A program made the position numbers and the translations under genes. The notes below the pieces were generated by a model. The model did no database searches. It was not told the origin of the DNA and saw only the letters and a list, made by a program, of their open reading frames with translations. 32,188 nt of DNA from an uncultured Clostridia bacterium (GTDB lineage: Bacteria > Bacillota > Clostridia > Oscillospirales > CAG-272), in NCBI GenBank assembly GCA_945929845.1, contig CAMEON010000024.1, positions 1 through 32,188 of the forward strand. Direction: 5' to 3'. This document shows, piece by piece, positions 1-8,638 of this stretch (the first letter of the stretch is position 1; every line of letters begins with the position of its first letter).

Positions 1-40
1 ATATACTGCAGGGGGGATCCTGCTTTATGGATAAGGTGGG

Positions 41-56
41 AGGTGAACTGTAACGC
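41..56 (+). repeat. Dispersed intergenic motif AGGTGAACTGTAACGC
   Basis: This 16-mer is exactly the reverse complement of 8639-8654, and its 12-base core recurs inverted at 8878-8889. In the 8639 copy the sequence runs inward from this terminus, so here the rest of an element would lie to the left, in bases 1-40 and beyond the window. A 16-base exact match between two intergenic regions is far beyond chance for 32 kb. The nature of the repeat (miniature transposon end or regulator site) is unknown. Confidence 0.55.
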
Positions 57-146
57 GGATTTTGTTACCGTTCAGGTGTTTGGCCATGACAAATCCGAGT
101 TTTCCTATGCATCATAGGGATGTAATCATGCAAACCCGTATTTCAA

Positions 147-1562
147 TCAAAAGCCCTCAAAACAATATAGATTGCCGTAACTCCAGTTGTAATCCGTCGC
201 TTTATGACGGTCAAAGGTTAAATGAAAAACCCGTGTGCGTGTTCCCATAGGCAAAAATACCAGACTCCCCCAACCTCGGAAGCCACCGTCATCCCGGTCA
301 AAGGTCATTGCGAAATGATGGCTCATGTCGGGAAGTTCATATACACGATAGTCGGCGCGTTGATCAAAGCCGTTGCCGCATACAAGATGCAGACCGTCAT
401 GTGTAAGAATAAGCGAGCCGCCGGTCTCCGCACCGTCCTCAGCTCTTGCGACGAATCTATCGCAGGAGAACGGGTCATTTCCTTCAAATATGTGGTAGGC
501 ATAATTTTTATTCGGATCCAGCCTGCAAATTGACATCACCCAAACATTTCTTGCTTCGTCATATATAATATCCGGATCCTCGTCACCCCAAAAGCCGACG
601 AAAGCGCAACGGTCGTCATTTTCTTTTGCTTCAGGCATCAATGTTATATCTGCTATGTTAATGCCAAACCGCAGATCTCCTTTGCATTGGCAATGTCCGA
701 GCACATGACCGTGAGAAAAGGAGCAGACCCAAAGCAACCACCGCTCTTTTTTGCGTTCGTATTTAAGGCAGGTTGCTACATCGTTCGTAATGGCTCCATC
801 GCCGCAGTTAAAGAAAATGGCTCCTACAAGAGAAAATTCACAGGTACCGGGCATCCACGATATTACCCCTTGATAGCTTTCTTTTTGCATTCTCAGGGTT
901 AAGGTGAAAAACATTTTGCCGCCCTCCAAAATGATATCTCCGTTTTCGTAACATACCGGGCGGATATCGGCCTGAGACACACCGCTGTCCATGAATGCAT
1001 TGACCGATACAACTTCGGCAGAACCTTCGCAGATAAGCGACACTTCTGATTTTTTATAATTTTTTTCAAAATGAATTTCACCAAGAGCCTCAGCACAAAA
1101 TTCCCGAACAAATTCAGGTTTTTCTTTTGTGGTCGTATACATCTCAAAGCAGTTGCGTCTGGCAGTGATAAGAAACCTCATGCCCGGTATAAATTCAGTA
1201 GAAATAATCTGTTCGGTATCTCCGTAACAAACCGAGAGACATCCGTTATTGTTTTTCAGAAGAATGGAAACAGTTCCTAAAGGTGTACGAAACCCAAAAC
1301 CGCATCTGCCTTCAAGCGAAGCAAGCGTAATCTCGTAACTTGCATATGGGAAAAACGCACAAAAATAGCGCTCTGTATCCGATGCAAAATAGCGTCCTCC
1401 GGATATGTGCTCTTGTCCTGCCCTTAAAAGTGGATATGGATCCCCGCCCGGCTCGGTAACAAAATCCTTGTCAAAAGACATTCGTGCCAAGCTTAAGCGC
1501 AAGGACTTGTAGAAGTTTACGGAAAAAAGTCTATGAAATTCATATTCCCAAATCTTTTTCAT
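147..1562 (-). CDS. GH43-like five-bladed beta-propeller protein (putative glycosidase)
   Basis: A 471-residue protein starting at an ATG preceded by TGGAG at good spacing. No signal peptide or membrane segment is visible, so it is probably cytoplasmic. The C-terminal half has propeller-like features: DEDPDIIYDEARNVWVMS resembles the 'DPDV...YY' blade strands of GH43/GH130-type enzymes, followed by a 'YHIFEGNDPFSCDRF' segment and aromatic-rich strands to the end. The N-terminal ~230 residues look like an all-beta domain, possibly a concanavalin-like or carbohydrate-binding fold. Catalytic acids cannot be assigned with confidence. It lies in the AT-rich island next to IS debris and apart from the GH genes at 22-31 kb. 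The family call is tentative; a non-enzymatic beta-propeller is the alternative. Confidence 0.55.
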   Translation of the reverse strand: MKKIWEYEFHRLFSVNFYKSLRLSLARMSFDKDFVTEPGGDPYPLLRAGQEHISGGRYFASDTERYFCAFFPYASYEITLASLEGRCGFGFRTPLGTVSILLKNNNGCLSVCYGDTEQIISTEFIPGMRFLITARRNCFEMYTTTKEKPEFVREFCAEALGEIHFEKNYKKSEVSLICEGSAEVVSVNAFMDSGVSQADIRPVCYENGDIILEGGKMFFTLTLRMQKESYQGVISWMPGTCEFSLVGAIFFNCGDGAITNDVATCLKYERKKERWLLWVCSFSHGHVLGHCQCKGDLRFGINIADITLMPEAKENDDRCAFVGFWGDEDPDIIYDEARNVWVMSICRLDPNKNYAYHIFEGNDPFSCDRFVARAEDGAETGGSLILTHDGLHLVCGNGFDQRADYRVYELPDMSHHFAMTFDRDDGGFRGWGSLVFLPMGTRTRVFHLTFDRHKATDYNWSYGNLYCFEGF

Positions 1563-1577
1563 ATTACTACTCCAGCA

Positions 1578-1936
1578 TCAAAATATTGAGCAAGTCAATC
1601 CTTGTACCCCTTCACTTAGTGAAATTTTGTCTGCGTGCGCCTCCACCCATTCCTTCACCTTTTTGCTGTGGTGTACTTTCAGATTGTCAATGATAAAGAA
1701 CACCTTGAGTTGGATGTCCTTGATCAGGGCTTCCTCGATCGAGCTTTCCCGGCGGCGGTAGCGTCCCGAACGGTAGCCCTGCCGCGCCTCGGTGCGCTCG
1801 TACTTCGCCGCACTCGTCAGCTCTTCGGCTTCTTTGTTCAACAGCTCATTCAGCGTTTTCTCCACGCTCTTTCGCACCAATTCTTTAATTCGCTCTTGAC
1901 AACTTTCTCACTCAGTTGTATAATATCCTTGGACAT
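1578..1936 (-). pseudogene. Mosaic transposase remnant: IS256 N-terminus joined to IS630 C-terminus, frameshifted
   Basis: Reading from the ATG at 1936 (good AGGAG site upstream) gives MSKDIIQLSEKVVKSELK, then the frame is lost. It resumes as VRKSVEKTLNELLNKEAEEL, the usual start of IS256 (Mutator) transposases, so one A/T appears missing at the run near 1884-1886. The IS256 part also jumps from 'EARQGYRSG' to 'RYRRRESSIEEAL', skipping about 30 residues normally between them. After 'ALIKD' (about 1718) the protein switches to VFFIIDNLKVHHSKKVKEW, the IS630 DDE region, then ends in unrelated sequence. No complete catalytic triad remains. The family assignment comes from recalled consensus; the frameshift and domain switch are visible in the sequence. 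Confidence 0.75.
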
Positions 1937-1974
1937 GTTCCAAATCTCCTTTCGAATGTTTGTGTAGCTACTTC

Positions 1975-2003
1975 ATTCTACCAGAGTTTTCGGAACATGT
2001 CTA
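1975..2003 (-). promoter_or_regulatory. Probable promoter of the IS256 transposase remnant
   Basis: On the minus strand TAGACA and TAGAAT are separated by exactly 17 bases. They lie about 40 bases upstream of the remnant's ATG at 1936, in the position of a native transposase promoter. Confidence 0.45.
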
Positions 2004-2192
2004 TGCTTTTTTCCGAACTTTTTTGAATTTTCGAAAAATATTATACCTTATCGCAATCCCTGTAAAAATGTGTTATACTTATAATAACCTTACCTTAACA
2101 GAGCCGTTTCTGCCTTGACATATAGTACCCACAGTAAAAAATGCAATAAAGCAGAGAGCCCCGGCCACTCTATATCAAAAAGGAGAACCAAA

Positions 2193-3044
2193 ATGAAGAA
2201 AACAACCAAAATCGTCCCCCTCGCACTGATTATTGTTGCTTTGCTTTCATCCATGTGCGGGTGTAATACCGAAAGCACAAATAACCATAATTATACAAAA
2301 GAAGAAATAAGTTCAACCGTAGAGACCGACAACACTTATATTGAAGAAGTCGACACCTCCAAGCTGTCATATTACGCAACCTACGATCATGTTGCTTTTT
2401 ATAAAGGCGAACAGGAGCAATGGTACGCCTATATTGAAAATTGGGGCGAATATCGAAAGCTGGGTAACATCAAGGGCGAAATCTATGACGCTTTGCTCGG
2501 AGAAAATACAATTGAGGTCATATTCACAGATTTCGGATATGAAAAAGAAACCATTGTCACAACAATAAAATTGACACGTAATGCAGACGAAGTGAGCTCT
2601 TATCAAAACAATAGTGAAAGTATTCAAACAAAGCAATACCAATATTTTTATAGAGCCATTGAAGAGAACCCTTATGACAAATGGTTGAAAAACGAATTGG
2701 AAAAAGGCGAACGCGCTGAAAAAACAATTTATGCTGAATATTTGGCATTTTGGAAAGATGAACTTGCGTTTACTATAGAAAGCGGTGAAGTGATTTTTGA
2801 CGATAAAGAACAATATGAACAGTGGAAAAGTGATATACAACAATGGCTTGTTATCTCGCAAGACATCCTGAAAAACGAAATGAATATGATGAACTACTCA
2901 TTAGGGCAACTTGAAGTTATTATCCCTTATTGCGAAATGGTTCGCCAAAAAGTAATTGATGCTAAACGCTTCATATATTATTATCAAATTTATAACACAC
3001 TTACACCTTATACAAATATTGAGATTAATTGGTGTTCCAAATAG
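2193..3044 (+). CDS. Small lipoprotein-like secreted protein of unknown function
   Basis: The ORF track begins at 2115, but the ATG at 2193 is preceded by AAAAAGGAG and opens directly with a secretion signal (MKKTTKIVPLALIIVALLSSMCGC), so 2193 is preferred (283 residues). The Cys pair after the hydrophobic stretch suggests a lipoprotein, although MCGC is an imperfect lipobox. The mature part has a Ser/Thr-rich spacer, a short beta-rich region (about 45-110) and a charged helical C-terminal half rich in Glu, Lys, Trp and Tyr. That half distantly recalls LprI/DUF1311-type proteins, a weak impression only. Base composition is AT-rich like the adjacent IS debris, suggesting acquired DNA. A perfect hairpin terminator follows at once, so it is probably monocistronic. 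Confidence 0.7.
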   Translation: MKKTTKIVPLALIIVALLSSMCGCNTESTNNHNYTKEEISSTVETDNTYIEEVDTSKLSYYATYDHVAFYKGEQEQWYAYIENWGEYRKLGNIKGEIYDALLGENTIEVIFTDFGYEKETIVTTIKLTRNADEVSSYQNNSESIQTKQYQYFYRAIEENPYDKWLKNELEKGERAEKTIYAEYLAFWKDELAFTIESGEVIFDDKEQYEQWKSDIQQWLVISQDILKNEMNMMNYSLGQLEVIIPYCEMVRQKVIDAKRFIYYYQIYNTLTPYTNIEINWCSK

Positions 3045-3051
3045 ATATTCA

Positions 3052-3088
3052 GCAGTAGCAAGCATAGAGATGCTTGCTACTGCCTTTT
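3052..3088 (+). terminator. Intrinsic terminator after the lipoprotein gene
   Basis: A perfect 14-bp stem, GCAGTAGCAAGCAT pairing with ATGCTTGCTACTGC around an AGAG loop, is followed by CTTTT. It begins 8 bases after the stop codon. Confidence 0.85.
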
Positions 3089-3344
3089 CAGTCGGGAATA
3101 AAAGCGGTACATTACATATTAGGGAGCATCTCGATATTCTCTTGCTCAATTTTTGATGCCGAAATAATGTTTTTTGAAAGAAGCCTGTGACCCATTGCCT
3201 TCTCGCCTTATACATCAAACGCAACTGTGCTTTCAAAGCCGGGAACAAGGCCTGCATTGCAACGTGGGAGCAGGGAGTGTCCCTCTATGATGGCAGATCG
3301 CCTATTTTTTCAAGCCTGCGCCATTGCTTGCACCGGGGCAACCC
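3089..3344. other. Non-coding junction between the AT-rich island and GC-rich backbone
   Basis: No convincing gene, RNA or promoter is visible. The ORF reads here (2901-3257 minus, 3187-3411 plus) have no ribosome binding site or recognisable product. Composition changes from AT-rich to GC-rich across this stretch. Confidence 0.5.
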
Positions 3345-4103
3345 TTACGGAAGGAGGCGGAGCACCATGTGGCACCGTTCGGCACAGGCACCCCGTATCT
3401 CTATGATGTAGTCCAGCTTCAGCACGCCGTCCGTGAACAGGCGGTTATCCACTGCAAGGCTGTGGACGGCGATCTGAAAGACCATATACGGCGTATTATA
3501 GGTGCAGATAGCCCGGTGATGCGCCCGGAAGGTCAGGGCTGTGCTGACCGACCCGGATCGGATCATGTGAACCAGCCCGCTGTCGGCGGTGTGGAACACC
3601 ACGGTGGAGTGGGCACCTTCCATGCCAGTCAGTTCGCTCTCGTCGTAGGCTACCGTCACCGTCTCTCCTTGTCCGGTGGGATCGGCCTCCCGGTACAGCG
3701 TCCCCTCGGTGATCAGCTCCAGGGACTGTACGGCATCATTCTTAGCACAGGTGTCCCCGGCACTGTCCGCCTCGCTTCCCCGGCTCATCCGGCGCAACAC
3801 AGCCGGATCGACAGGCTTGACAAAGTAGTGGCTCGGACTGTTCTCATCCTCCATCACACCCATGTTCAGCTCCTCCTGCGGAGACAGAGGGACAAGCTCC
3901 GGTGTGGCGGGGTCAGGCTGGCTGGGCTGAGACCCATCATCCGGCAAGGATCCGGCCTCTGCGTCTCCCGACAGGCCATATACCGCATCGAACAGGGAGG
4001 CGCACACCTCGTACTGCTCGGACTGTATGGAGAGCCGCACCGGTTGACCCGGGTTCTTTTTCAATCTTGCTTTCATATCCGGTTTCGTCTGTTTTCCTTT
4101 CAT
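3345..4103 (-). CDS. DUF1934 (YwiB-like) calycin-type beta-barrel protein with N-terminal extension
   Basis: The ATG at 4103 (MKGKQTK) is chosen over 4184 because GGTGAG lies about 9 bases upstream and the longer form would overlap the end of the helicase gene. The protein has 252 residues. The C-terminal half carries the DUF1934 pattern: LELITEGTLYR, then VAYDESELTGMEGAHSTV, HMIRSGSVSTALTF and YNTPYMVFQIAV, predicting a small beta-barrel of unknown function. Typical family members are about 140 residues; here an extra ~100-residue Pro/Ser/Glu-rich N-terminal part (about 25-110) precedes the barrel. The gene starts 31 bases after the helicase stop and is probably co-transcribed with it. Cellular role unknown. 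Confidence 0.8.
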   Translation of the reverse strand: MKGKQTKPDMKARLKKNPGQPVRLSIQSEQYEVCASLFDAVYGLSGDAEAGSLPDDGSQPSQPDPATPELVPLSPQEELNMGVMEDENSPSHYFVKPVDPAVLRRMSRGSEADSAGDTCAKNDAVQSLELITEGTLYREADPTGQGETVTVAYDESELTGMEGAHSTVVFHTADSGLVHMIRSGSVSTALTFRAHHRAICTYNTPYMVFQIAVHSLAVDNRLFTDGVLKLDYIIEIRGACAERCHMVLRLLP

Positions 4104-4134
4104 GTTCCGTCTCACCTTTTCCGATTCTATTTTC

Positions 4135-7062
4135 CTACGACTGCCCTGCCGCCTCCCGGCTCCGCAGAATCTCCAGTTCTTCAAACACAGAACGGACAGC
4201 CTCCTCCCTTGTAGGGTAGCTAACCGGGCGGAATTCCCTGTCTATGGCATACCGCCACACGCTCCGCTCCCTGTCCTTATACAGGACGATCATGTGCCCA
4301 CGTACCTTCAGGTACCGATTCCCGTTCCGGGACAGCTTCCACTCCCGCCCCAGGAAGGTGTCCATCCGAGCCTGCCGCTTCTTGAATTCCCTCTCCCGGG
4401 TTCTGGCAGCGACGACATCACCCTCCATTTTCCCGGCGCACACGCACCCTACGCCCAGAGGGTGGTAGTGCGGATGGGTCATGTGATGGACATAGCGGAT
4501 GATCTGCTCCCCGCACATCTCGCACACCCCCACCGGAGCACCCAGGTCGGTGATCCCGGTACAGCTCCAGCCGGAGTGGGGCACATCCTCCCGCTTCCAC
4601 AGGTTCTCCGTCCCGGCCAGCTTTTCACGCAAAGCCTGCTGCTCGGTCGGTGTCAATCCATGCTGTGGGGTTTCTTCCCTCACAGGTCCCCTCTCCGGTT
4701 CCCTGTCCGGTTCCCGCACGGGGTCAGGTATGGGTTCCAGTTGGATTTCCGCATAGGGCACCATGGTCGGTTCAGTGGCAGGAATCGGAGTTTCCACCGA
4801 GGCCGGGGCGGCATCCGGCGGCATGCCCTCCGGCCCCGCAGGCTCCGGCGCAGGAACCGGCGGTTGAGCGGCGTTCCCGTCCGTGTCCGGACTCGTGGCC
4901 TGTAACGGTTCCCGTGGGGTATCAAAGTAGGTGCGGGCAATATGCCTTGGCTTTTCCAACCGGTCAAACTTGATGATGTAACTGCCCCTTGTGTCGTCCC
5001 GGGACAGGATCACGCCCCGGCCGAAAATATGGTGCTGTATCACCTCTCCGGCGGATTTGTCTGTTTCCCCGCCGGCAGGCGGTGTGGTACGGGCGGCGTA
5101 CCCCCGGCTCTCCCTGTCCAGCTCCTCGGAAATGACCCCGATACGGGTGTAATTCTCCGGGCCGATCTCCCGCAGGAAGCGGGAGGGCAGTTTTTTTGCG
5201 CCATTCTCCGAAAAGCCCTCGGAGTCCATCAGGAACAGCCGCTCCATCGCACGGGTGAGAGCCACATAGCACAGCCGCCGCTCCTCCTCAAGGCCGGCCT
5301 CCTTCCGCTCCTCCACGGTTTTGGATGAGGGAAAAATTCCCTCGGTGAAGCCCACGATGAACACCACCGGGAACTCCAGCCCCTTGGAGGCATGGATGGT
5401 CATGAGCTTGACAGCGTCCCGGGGGCTGTCGTCCCCCTCCCGGGCTTGCAGATCCACTTGCAGAAGGAAGGCAGGCAGGGTCAGATCCTCTCCGAAGTTC
5501 TTCTCGAACTCATCGGCCACCCGCAAAAACTCCGCCAGATTTTCCAGCCGTTCCTCATCCCCCAGCTCCCGGATATACTGCTGATACCCCGACCGTGTGC
5601 AGACAGCCCGCACCACATCGGAAATGCGCATCCCGGTGCTCTCCTGGCGCAGCTCCCGGACCAGCCGGATCAGATCGGCGATGCCGCTGCCCCGGAAGGC
5701 CGGATCGTCGGCATGGGCGGCCAGGGTGTCAAATAGCTTTCCCGGTGTCTCCTCCCCGTCCCGCAGGGCATCCAGAGCCGCCATTCTGCTCCGGCCGAAT
5801 TTCCGTCTGGGCACATTGACCACCCGGCGGAAAGCGTCATCATCTCCGCTGGCGATCAGCCGGAGGTAGGCCACCATGTCCTGCACCTCCATGCGCCGCC
5901 AGAACCGCACGCCGCCGAAGATCTCATAGGGTATCTGTCCCTCGGTAAACTTCTTTTCCACCGTGCGGGACAGGAACCCGGAACGGTACAGCACGGCAAA
6001 GTCCCCCCAGGGTCGCCCGGTCTCCTTCCTGATCTGTCGGATGGTGTTCACGATCTGACCTGCCTCCGCACTGTCGTTGGCCATGTGGTAGTGGATCACC
6101 GGTGCCCCAGCCTCGGCCAGGGTAAAGAGATCCTTCTTGATGCGGATGCGGTTCTTGTCGATCAGGGTGTTGGCGCAGGCCAGGATCTGGGGTGTGGAGC
6201 GATAGTTGCGGTTGAGAAACACGGTCTTTGTGCCCTCATGATGCTTGTCAAAGTCCACCAGGAGCCGCACATCCGACCCCCGCCACTCATAGATATTCTG
6301 ATCCGGATCGCCTACGACCATCACATTCCCGTATCCTCCGGACAGTATATCCACCAGCCGCATCTCCCGGCGGGAGCTGTCCTGAAACTCATCCACCATG
6401 ATGTAGTTCAGCCGCTCCTGCCATTTCTGCCGCACGGTTTCGTCCTTTTCCAGCAGGTAGAGGGCGTAACTGATCAGGTCATGGAAATCCAGGGCATACA
6501 GAGCCTTCTGCCGCTGGAGAAATTCCTCCATGATCTCCTGGTCGGTGTCCCGCACCTCGGGGAGGATCCGGCAGGGGGCAGGGTTGGTCATAGCGGCCAC
6601 ATAGGCAATGTCCGACTTGAACAGGCCTATCCGTTTCAGGATGCTCTCAAAGCTGGCATGATCCAGCTTCAGCTCCCGCTTCCTGTATATCTCCTCCAGT
6701 ATGGACTTCTGCCCGGCGTTGTCCAGGATCCGGAAGCCCCGGTCCAGGAACAGCCTTCCCCCGTCTTCCCGGAGCAGGCGGGCGCAGAAGCCGTGATAGG
6801 TGCAAATCAGACCGGTATCACAGCCCGGGCCGATCTGTGTACGGATGCGCTTTTTCATCTCCCCGGCGGCCTTATTGGTAAAGGTCACGCACAGGATATT
6901 GGCGGTTTCGATGCCCACTTCTGTCACAAGGTAGGCATACCGGCTGACAAGTAGTCTGGTCTTGCCGCTCCCGGCACCGGCGATCACCCGCACATAGCCC
7001 TCGGTAGCGGTGACAGCCTCCTGCTGTTTCTCATTGAGCAATGCAAAATCCTGCTGATCCAT
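4135..7062 (-). CDS. UvrD/PcrA-type superfamily 1 DNA helicase with extra C-terminal Cys/His domain
   Basis: The start at 7062 (MDQQDFALL) has AAAGGAGG at ideal spacing; the longer ORF start at 7170 would overlap the upstream gene. The product is a 975-residue ATP-dependent 3'-5' helicase for repair or replication restart. All SF1A motifs are present: Q motif NEKQQEAV, Walker A GAGSGKT (29-35), DEFQDSS, GDPDQNIYEWRG, NYRSTPQI, TIHASKGLEFPVVF and EEERRLCYVALTRA. A UvrD/PcrA tail (HHIFGRGVILSRDD...YIIKF) follows at about 660-700. After it comes a Pro/Glu-rich linker and a further domain (about 832-975) containing CEMCG, HxxxHPHYHP and GCVCAGKM, a likely metal site not found in standard PcrA. 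The rest of the tail is basic and could bind nucleic acid. It sits between a transglutaminase-like gene and a DUF1934 gene. Confidence 0.93.
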   Translation of the reverse strand: MDQQDFALLNEKQQEAVTATEGYVRVIAGAGSGKTRLLVSRYAYLVTEVGIETANILCVTFTNKAAGEMKKRIRTQIGPGCDTGLICTYHGFCARLLREDGGRLFLDRGFRILDNAGQKSILEEIYRKRELKLDHASFESILKRIGLFKSDIAYVAAMTNPAPCRILPEVRDTDQEIMEEFLQRQKALYALDFHDLISYALYLLEKDETVRQKWQERLNYIMVDEFQDSSRREMRLVDILSGGYGNVMVVGDPDQNIYEWRGSDVRLLVDFDKHHEGTKTVFLNRNYRSTPQILACANTLIDKNRIRIKKDLFTLAEAGAPVIHYHMANDSAEAGQIVNTIRQIRKETGRPWGDFAVLYRSGFLSRTVEKKFTEGQIPYEIFGGVRFWRRMEVQDMVAYLRLIASGDDDAFRRVVNVPRRKFGRSRMAALDALRDGEETPGKLFDTLAAHADDPAFRGSGIADLIRLVRELRQESTGMRISDVVRAVCTRSGYQQYIRELGDEERLENLAEFLRVADEFEKNFGEDLTLPAFLLQVDLQAREGDDSPRDAVKLMTIHASKGLEFPVVFIVGFTEGIFPSSKTVEERKEAGLEEERRLCYVALTRAMERLFLMDSEGFSENGAKKLPSRFLREIGPENYTRIGVISEELDRESRGYAARTTPPAGGETDKSAGEVIQHHIFGRGVILSRDDTRGSYIIKFDRLEKPRHIARTYFDTPREPLQATSPDTDGNAAQPPVPAPEPAGPEGMPPDAAPASVETPIPATEPTMVPYAEIQLEPIPDPVREPDREPERGPVREETPQHGLTPTEQQALREKLAGTENLWKREDVPHSGWSCTGITDLGAPVGVCEMCGEQIIRYVHHMTHPHYHPLGVGCVCAGKMEGDVVAARTREREFKKRQARMDTFLGREWKLSRNGNRYLKVRGHMIVLYKDRERSVWRYAIDREFRPVSYPTREEAVRSVFEELEILRSREAAGQS

Positions 7063-7114
7063 GATGCACTGCCTCCTTTCCCGGGCGGCGGACGACCGAC
7101 CCCATCCTGTTGTA

Positions 7115-8518
7115 TTATCCTTCCACTTCCTCCGCCGACAGCACCTGCCGCCCGTGGGTCTGGTCGTCAAAGAAGATGTTGTGTACGCCGTCGGCGTACT
7201 CGGCCTCGCCGTTCTGGTTGTCGTAGGGATCCATGCGGCACAGCGCCTTGTCCGGGGTCAGCGGTTGCTGGAACTCATTGGATGCCACCAGACGGAAGGG
7301 ATCCAGGTTGCCGAAGTAGTGATCCCGGCGCATCTGGTTTCCGGCCCGGGCGGCTCCCTCTCCATAAGAAGGGTCGCAGTACAGCCAGCCGTAGGGGGCC
7401 ACATAGAACATGCTCCAGTCATGACTGCCGATGTGGTCAGGGGAGCAGGAACTGCCGGACTGCCACTTGGCGGGTATGCCCAGCACCCGGCACAGGGTGA
7501 TGAAGGCCAGTGCCATGGTGCCGCAGTCGCCGTACCCGTTGGTCAGGACGAACTCCGGAATGTTCTCGATCAGCAGGTAGTCCCGGACATAGGAGTACCG
7601 CACATGGTCGCATATCCAGTCATAGACCCGGCGGGCAAGCCGGAGCGGGTCGGTCTCGTCTCCCTTGATCTCGGCGGCCAGCTCCCGGATGAAGGGGGTG
7701 AAGCGGATGTGGGGATACTGCTCGGCGGTATATTCCTCCAGCTCGGCGGGTGTCAGCCCCTCCCCGGCGGGGATGCCGGAGGGTGTGTGGTGGGACAGAT
7801 CCACATACTTTGCCCGGTTGACAAAGGAGAAACGCACCCGATAGGTCGCCCCGGCCTGGCAGGGCACTTCCATGAAGGCGGTGCGGTGGACGGTGCCGGT
7901 CAGGGTCACGGGGTGGGAGGAGGAGATCAGCCGGATGTCCTCCCCGGGCTGGGTGGCACAGGCCACCGGGTAGGGGAACCACAGGTGCAGTGTCTCCCCT
8001 GGCCGCTCGGCGTGCGGCTCCAGCCGGATCCACTCCTCCACCTCATACCGATAGGCAAGGCTTCCCTTGGTCTTCATGGCCAGGATGGTCTCAAGACCCC
8101 CTTTGGTCGCATCCGGTGCTACATAGGCCGGATCCTGCACCTTTTCCAGAAAATCCGTGTGTGTCTTGAATATGTTGGACAGTGCCTGGTGCTGGAAGCA
8201 ACGCTTCCCGTCCCGCAGGATATAGTCCACATTGCCCATGGCGATCAACTGCTCCAGCGTCTCCTCGGTGGCGGCAGGGTACCTTTCCCGGATGCCATCC
8301 AGTATATCGGCATCAGACAGCGGGTAGTCATGCAGTAGCTGTTCGGCAAAAATGGCCTGTAGCTCCAGCCGCTTCCGCAGGGCAAACGGCAGATCCCGTT
8401 TCAGCCAGCGGCCGATGCAGTCCAACTCCCCGGAAAAATCCCCGGCGTAGTGGTACATGCGCACCTCCTCCGGCAGGGTCAGAGCCTGATATTTCAAATC
8501 ATCCATATGGAATTTCAT
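7115..8518 (-). CDS. Transglutaminase-like cysteine protease-superfamily protein
   Basis: The start at 8518 (MKFHMDD) has AAAGGAGAG upstream and is preferred to 8572. The protein has 467 residues and no signal peptide, so it is probably cytoplasmic. The C-terminal part (about 285-400) is a transglutaminase core (PF01841-like) with a visible triad: Cys332 in NGYGDCGTMA, His366 in GSHDWSMFY and Asp382 in LYCDPSYG. The N-terminal ~130 residues are helical and Leu/Glu-rich. The middle (about 150-240) is a beta-rich region ahead of the core, as in many bacterial transglutaminase proteins. Members of this group are usually peptidases or peptide-modifying enzymes; the substrate is unknown. It is the first gene of a probable operon with the helicase (52 bases downstream) and the DUF1934 gene. 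Confidence 0.85.
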   Translation of the reverse strand: MKFHMDDLKYQALTLPEEVRMYHYAGDFSGELDCIGRWLKRDLPFALRKRLELQAIFAEQLLHDYPLSDADILDGIRERYPAATEETLEQLIAMGNVDYILRDGKRCFQHQALSNIFKTHTDFLEKVQDPAYVAPDATKGGLETILAMKTKGSLAYRYEVEEWIRLEPHAERPGETLHLWFPYPVACATQPGEDIRLISSSHPVTLTGTVHRTAFMEVPCQAGATYRVRFSFVNRAKYVDLSHHTPSGIPAGEGLTPAELEEYTAEQYPHIRFTPFIRELAAEIKGDETDPLRLARRVYDWICDHVRYSYVRDYLLIENIPEFVLTNGYGDCGTMALAFITLCRVLGIPAKWQSGSSCSPDHIGSHDWSMFYVAPYGWLYCDPSYGEGAARAGNQMRRDHYFGNLDPFRLVASNEFQQPLTPDKALCRMDPYDNQNGEAEYADGVHNIFFDDQTHGRQVLSAEEVEG

Positions 8519-8562
8519 GTGATGGTCTCTCCTTTTCGGTATTGTCCTATCATTTTGTCTAT

Positions 8563-8591
8563 ATGATAACACTTTTCCCGCAAAATTGCAA
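8563..8591 (-). promoter_or_regulatory. Promoter of the transglutaminase-helicase-DUF1934 operon
   Basis: On the minus strand TTGCAA and TATCAT are separated by 17 bases. They lie about 45 bases upstream of the start codon at 8518. Confidence 0.6.
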
Positions 8592-8638
8592 GAGATTTTC
8601 CGGCGCTTGTACAGAAAACCAATGCATTCCCGTGACAG

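Noticed and set aside
55-99. Imperfect hairpin (CGGATTTTGT and ACAAATCCG) downstream of the GH43-like gene
   Set aside because: The loop is long, no T-tract follows on the minus strand and the arms have an unpaired base; it is too weak to call a terminator.
2115-2143. TTGACA at 2115 as the promoter of the lipoprotein gene
   Set aside because: The sequence 17 bases downstream (AAAATG) is not a -10. TATACT and TATAAT near 2074-2085 are alternatives without a good -35, so none was listed.
3324-4214. 296-residue plus-strand ORF opposite the DUF1934 gene
   Set aside because: DUF1934 motifs on the minus strand are clear; this frame is a shadow.
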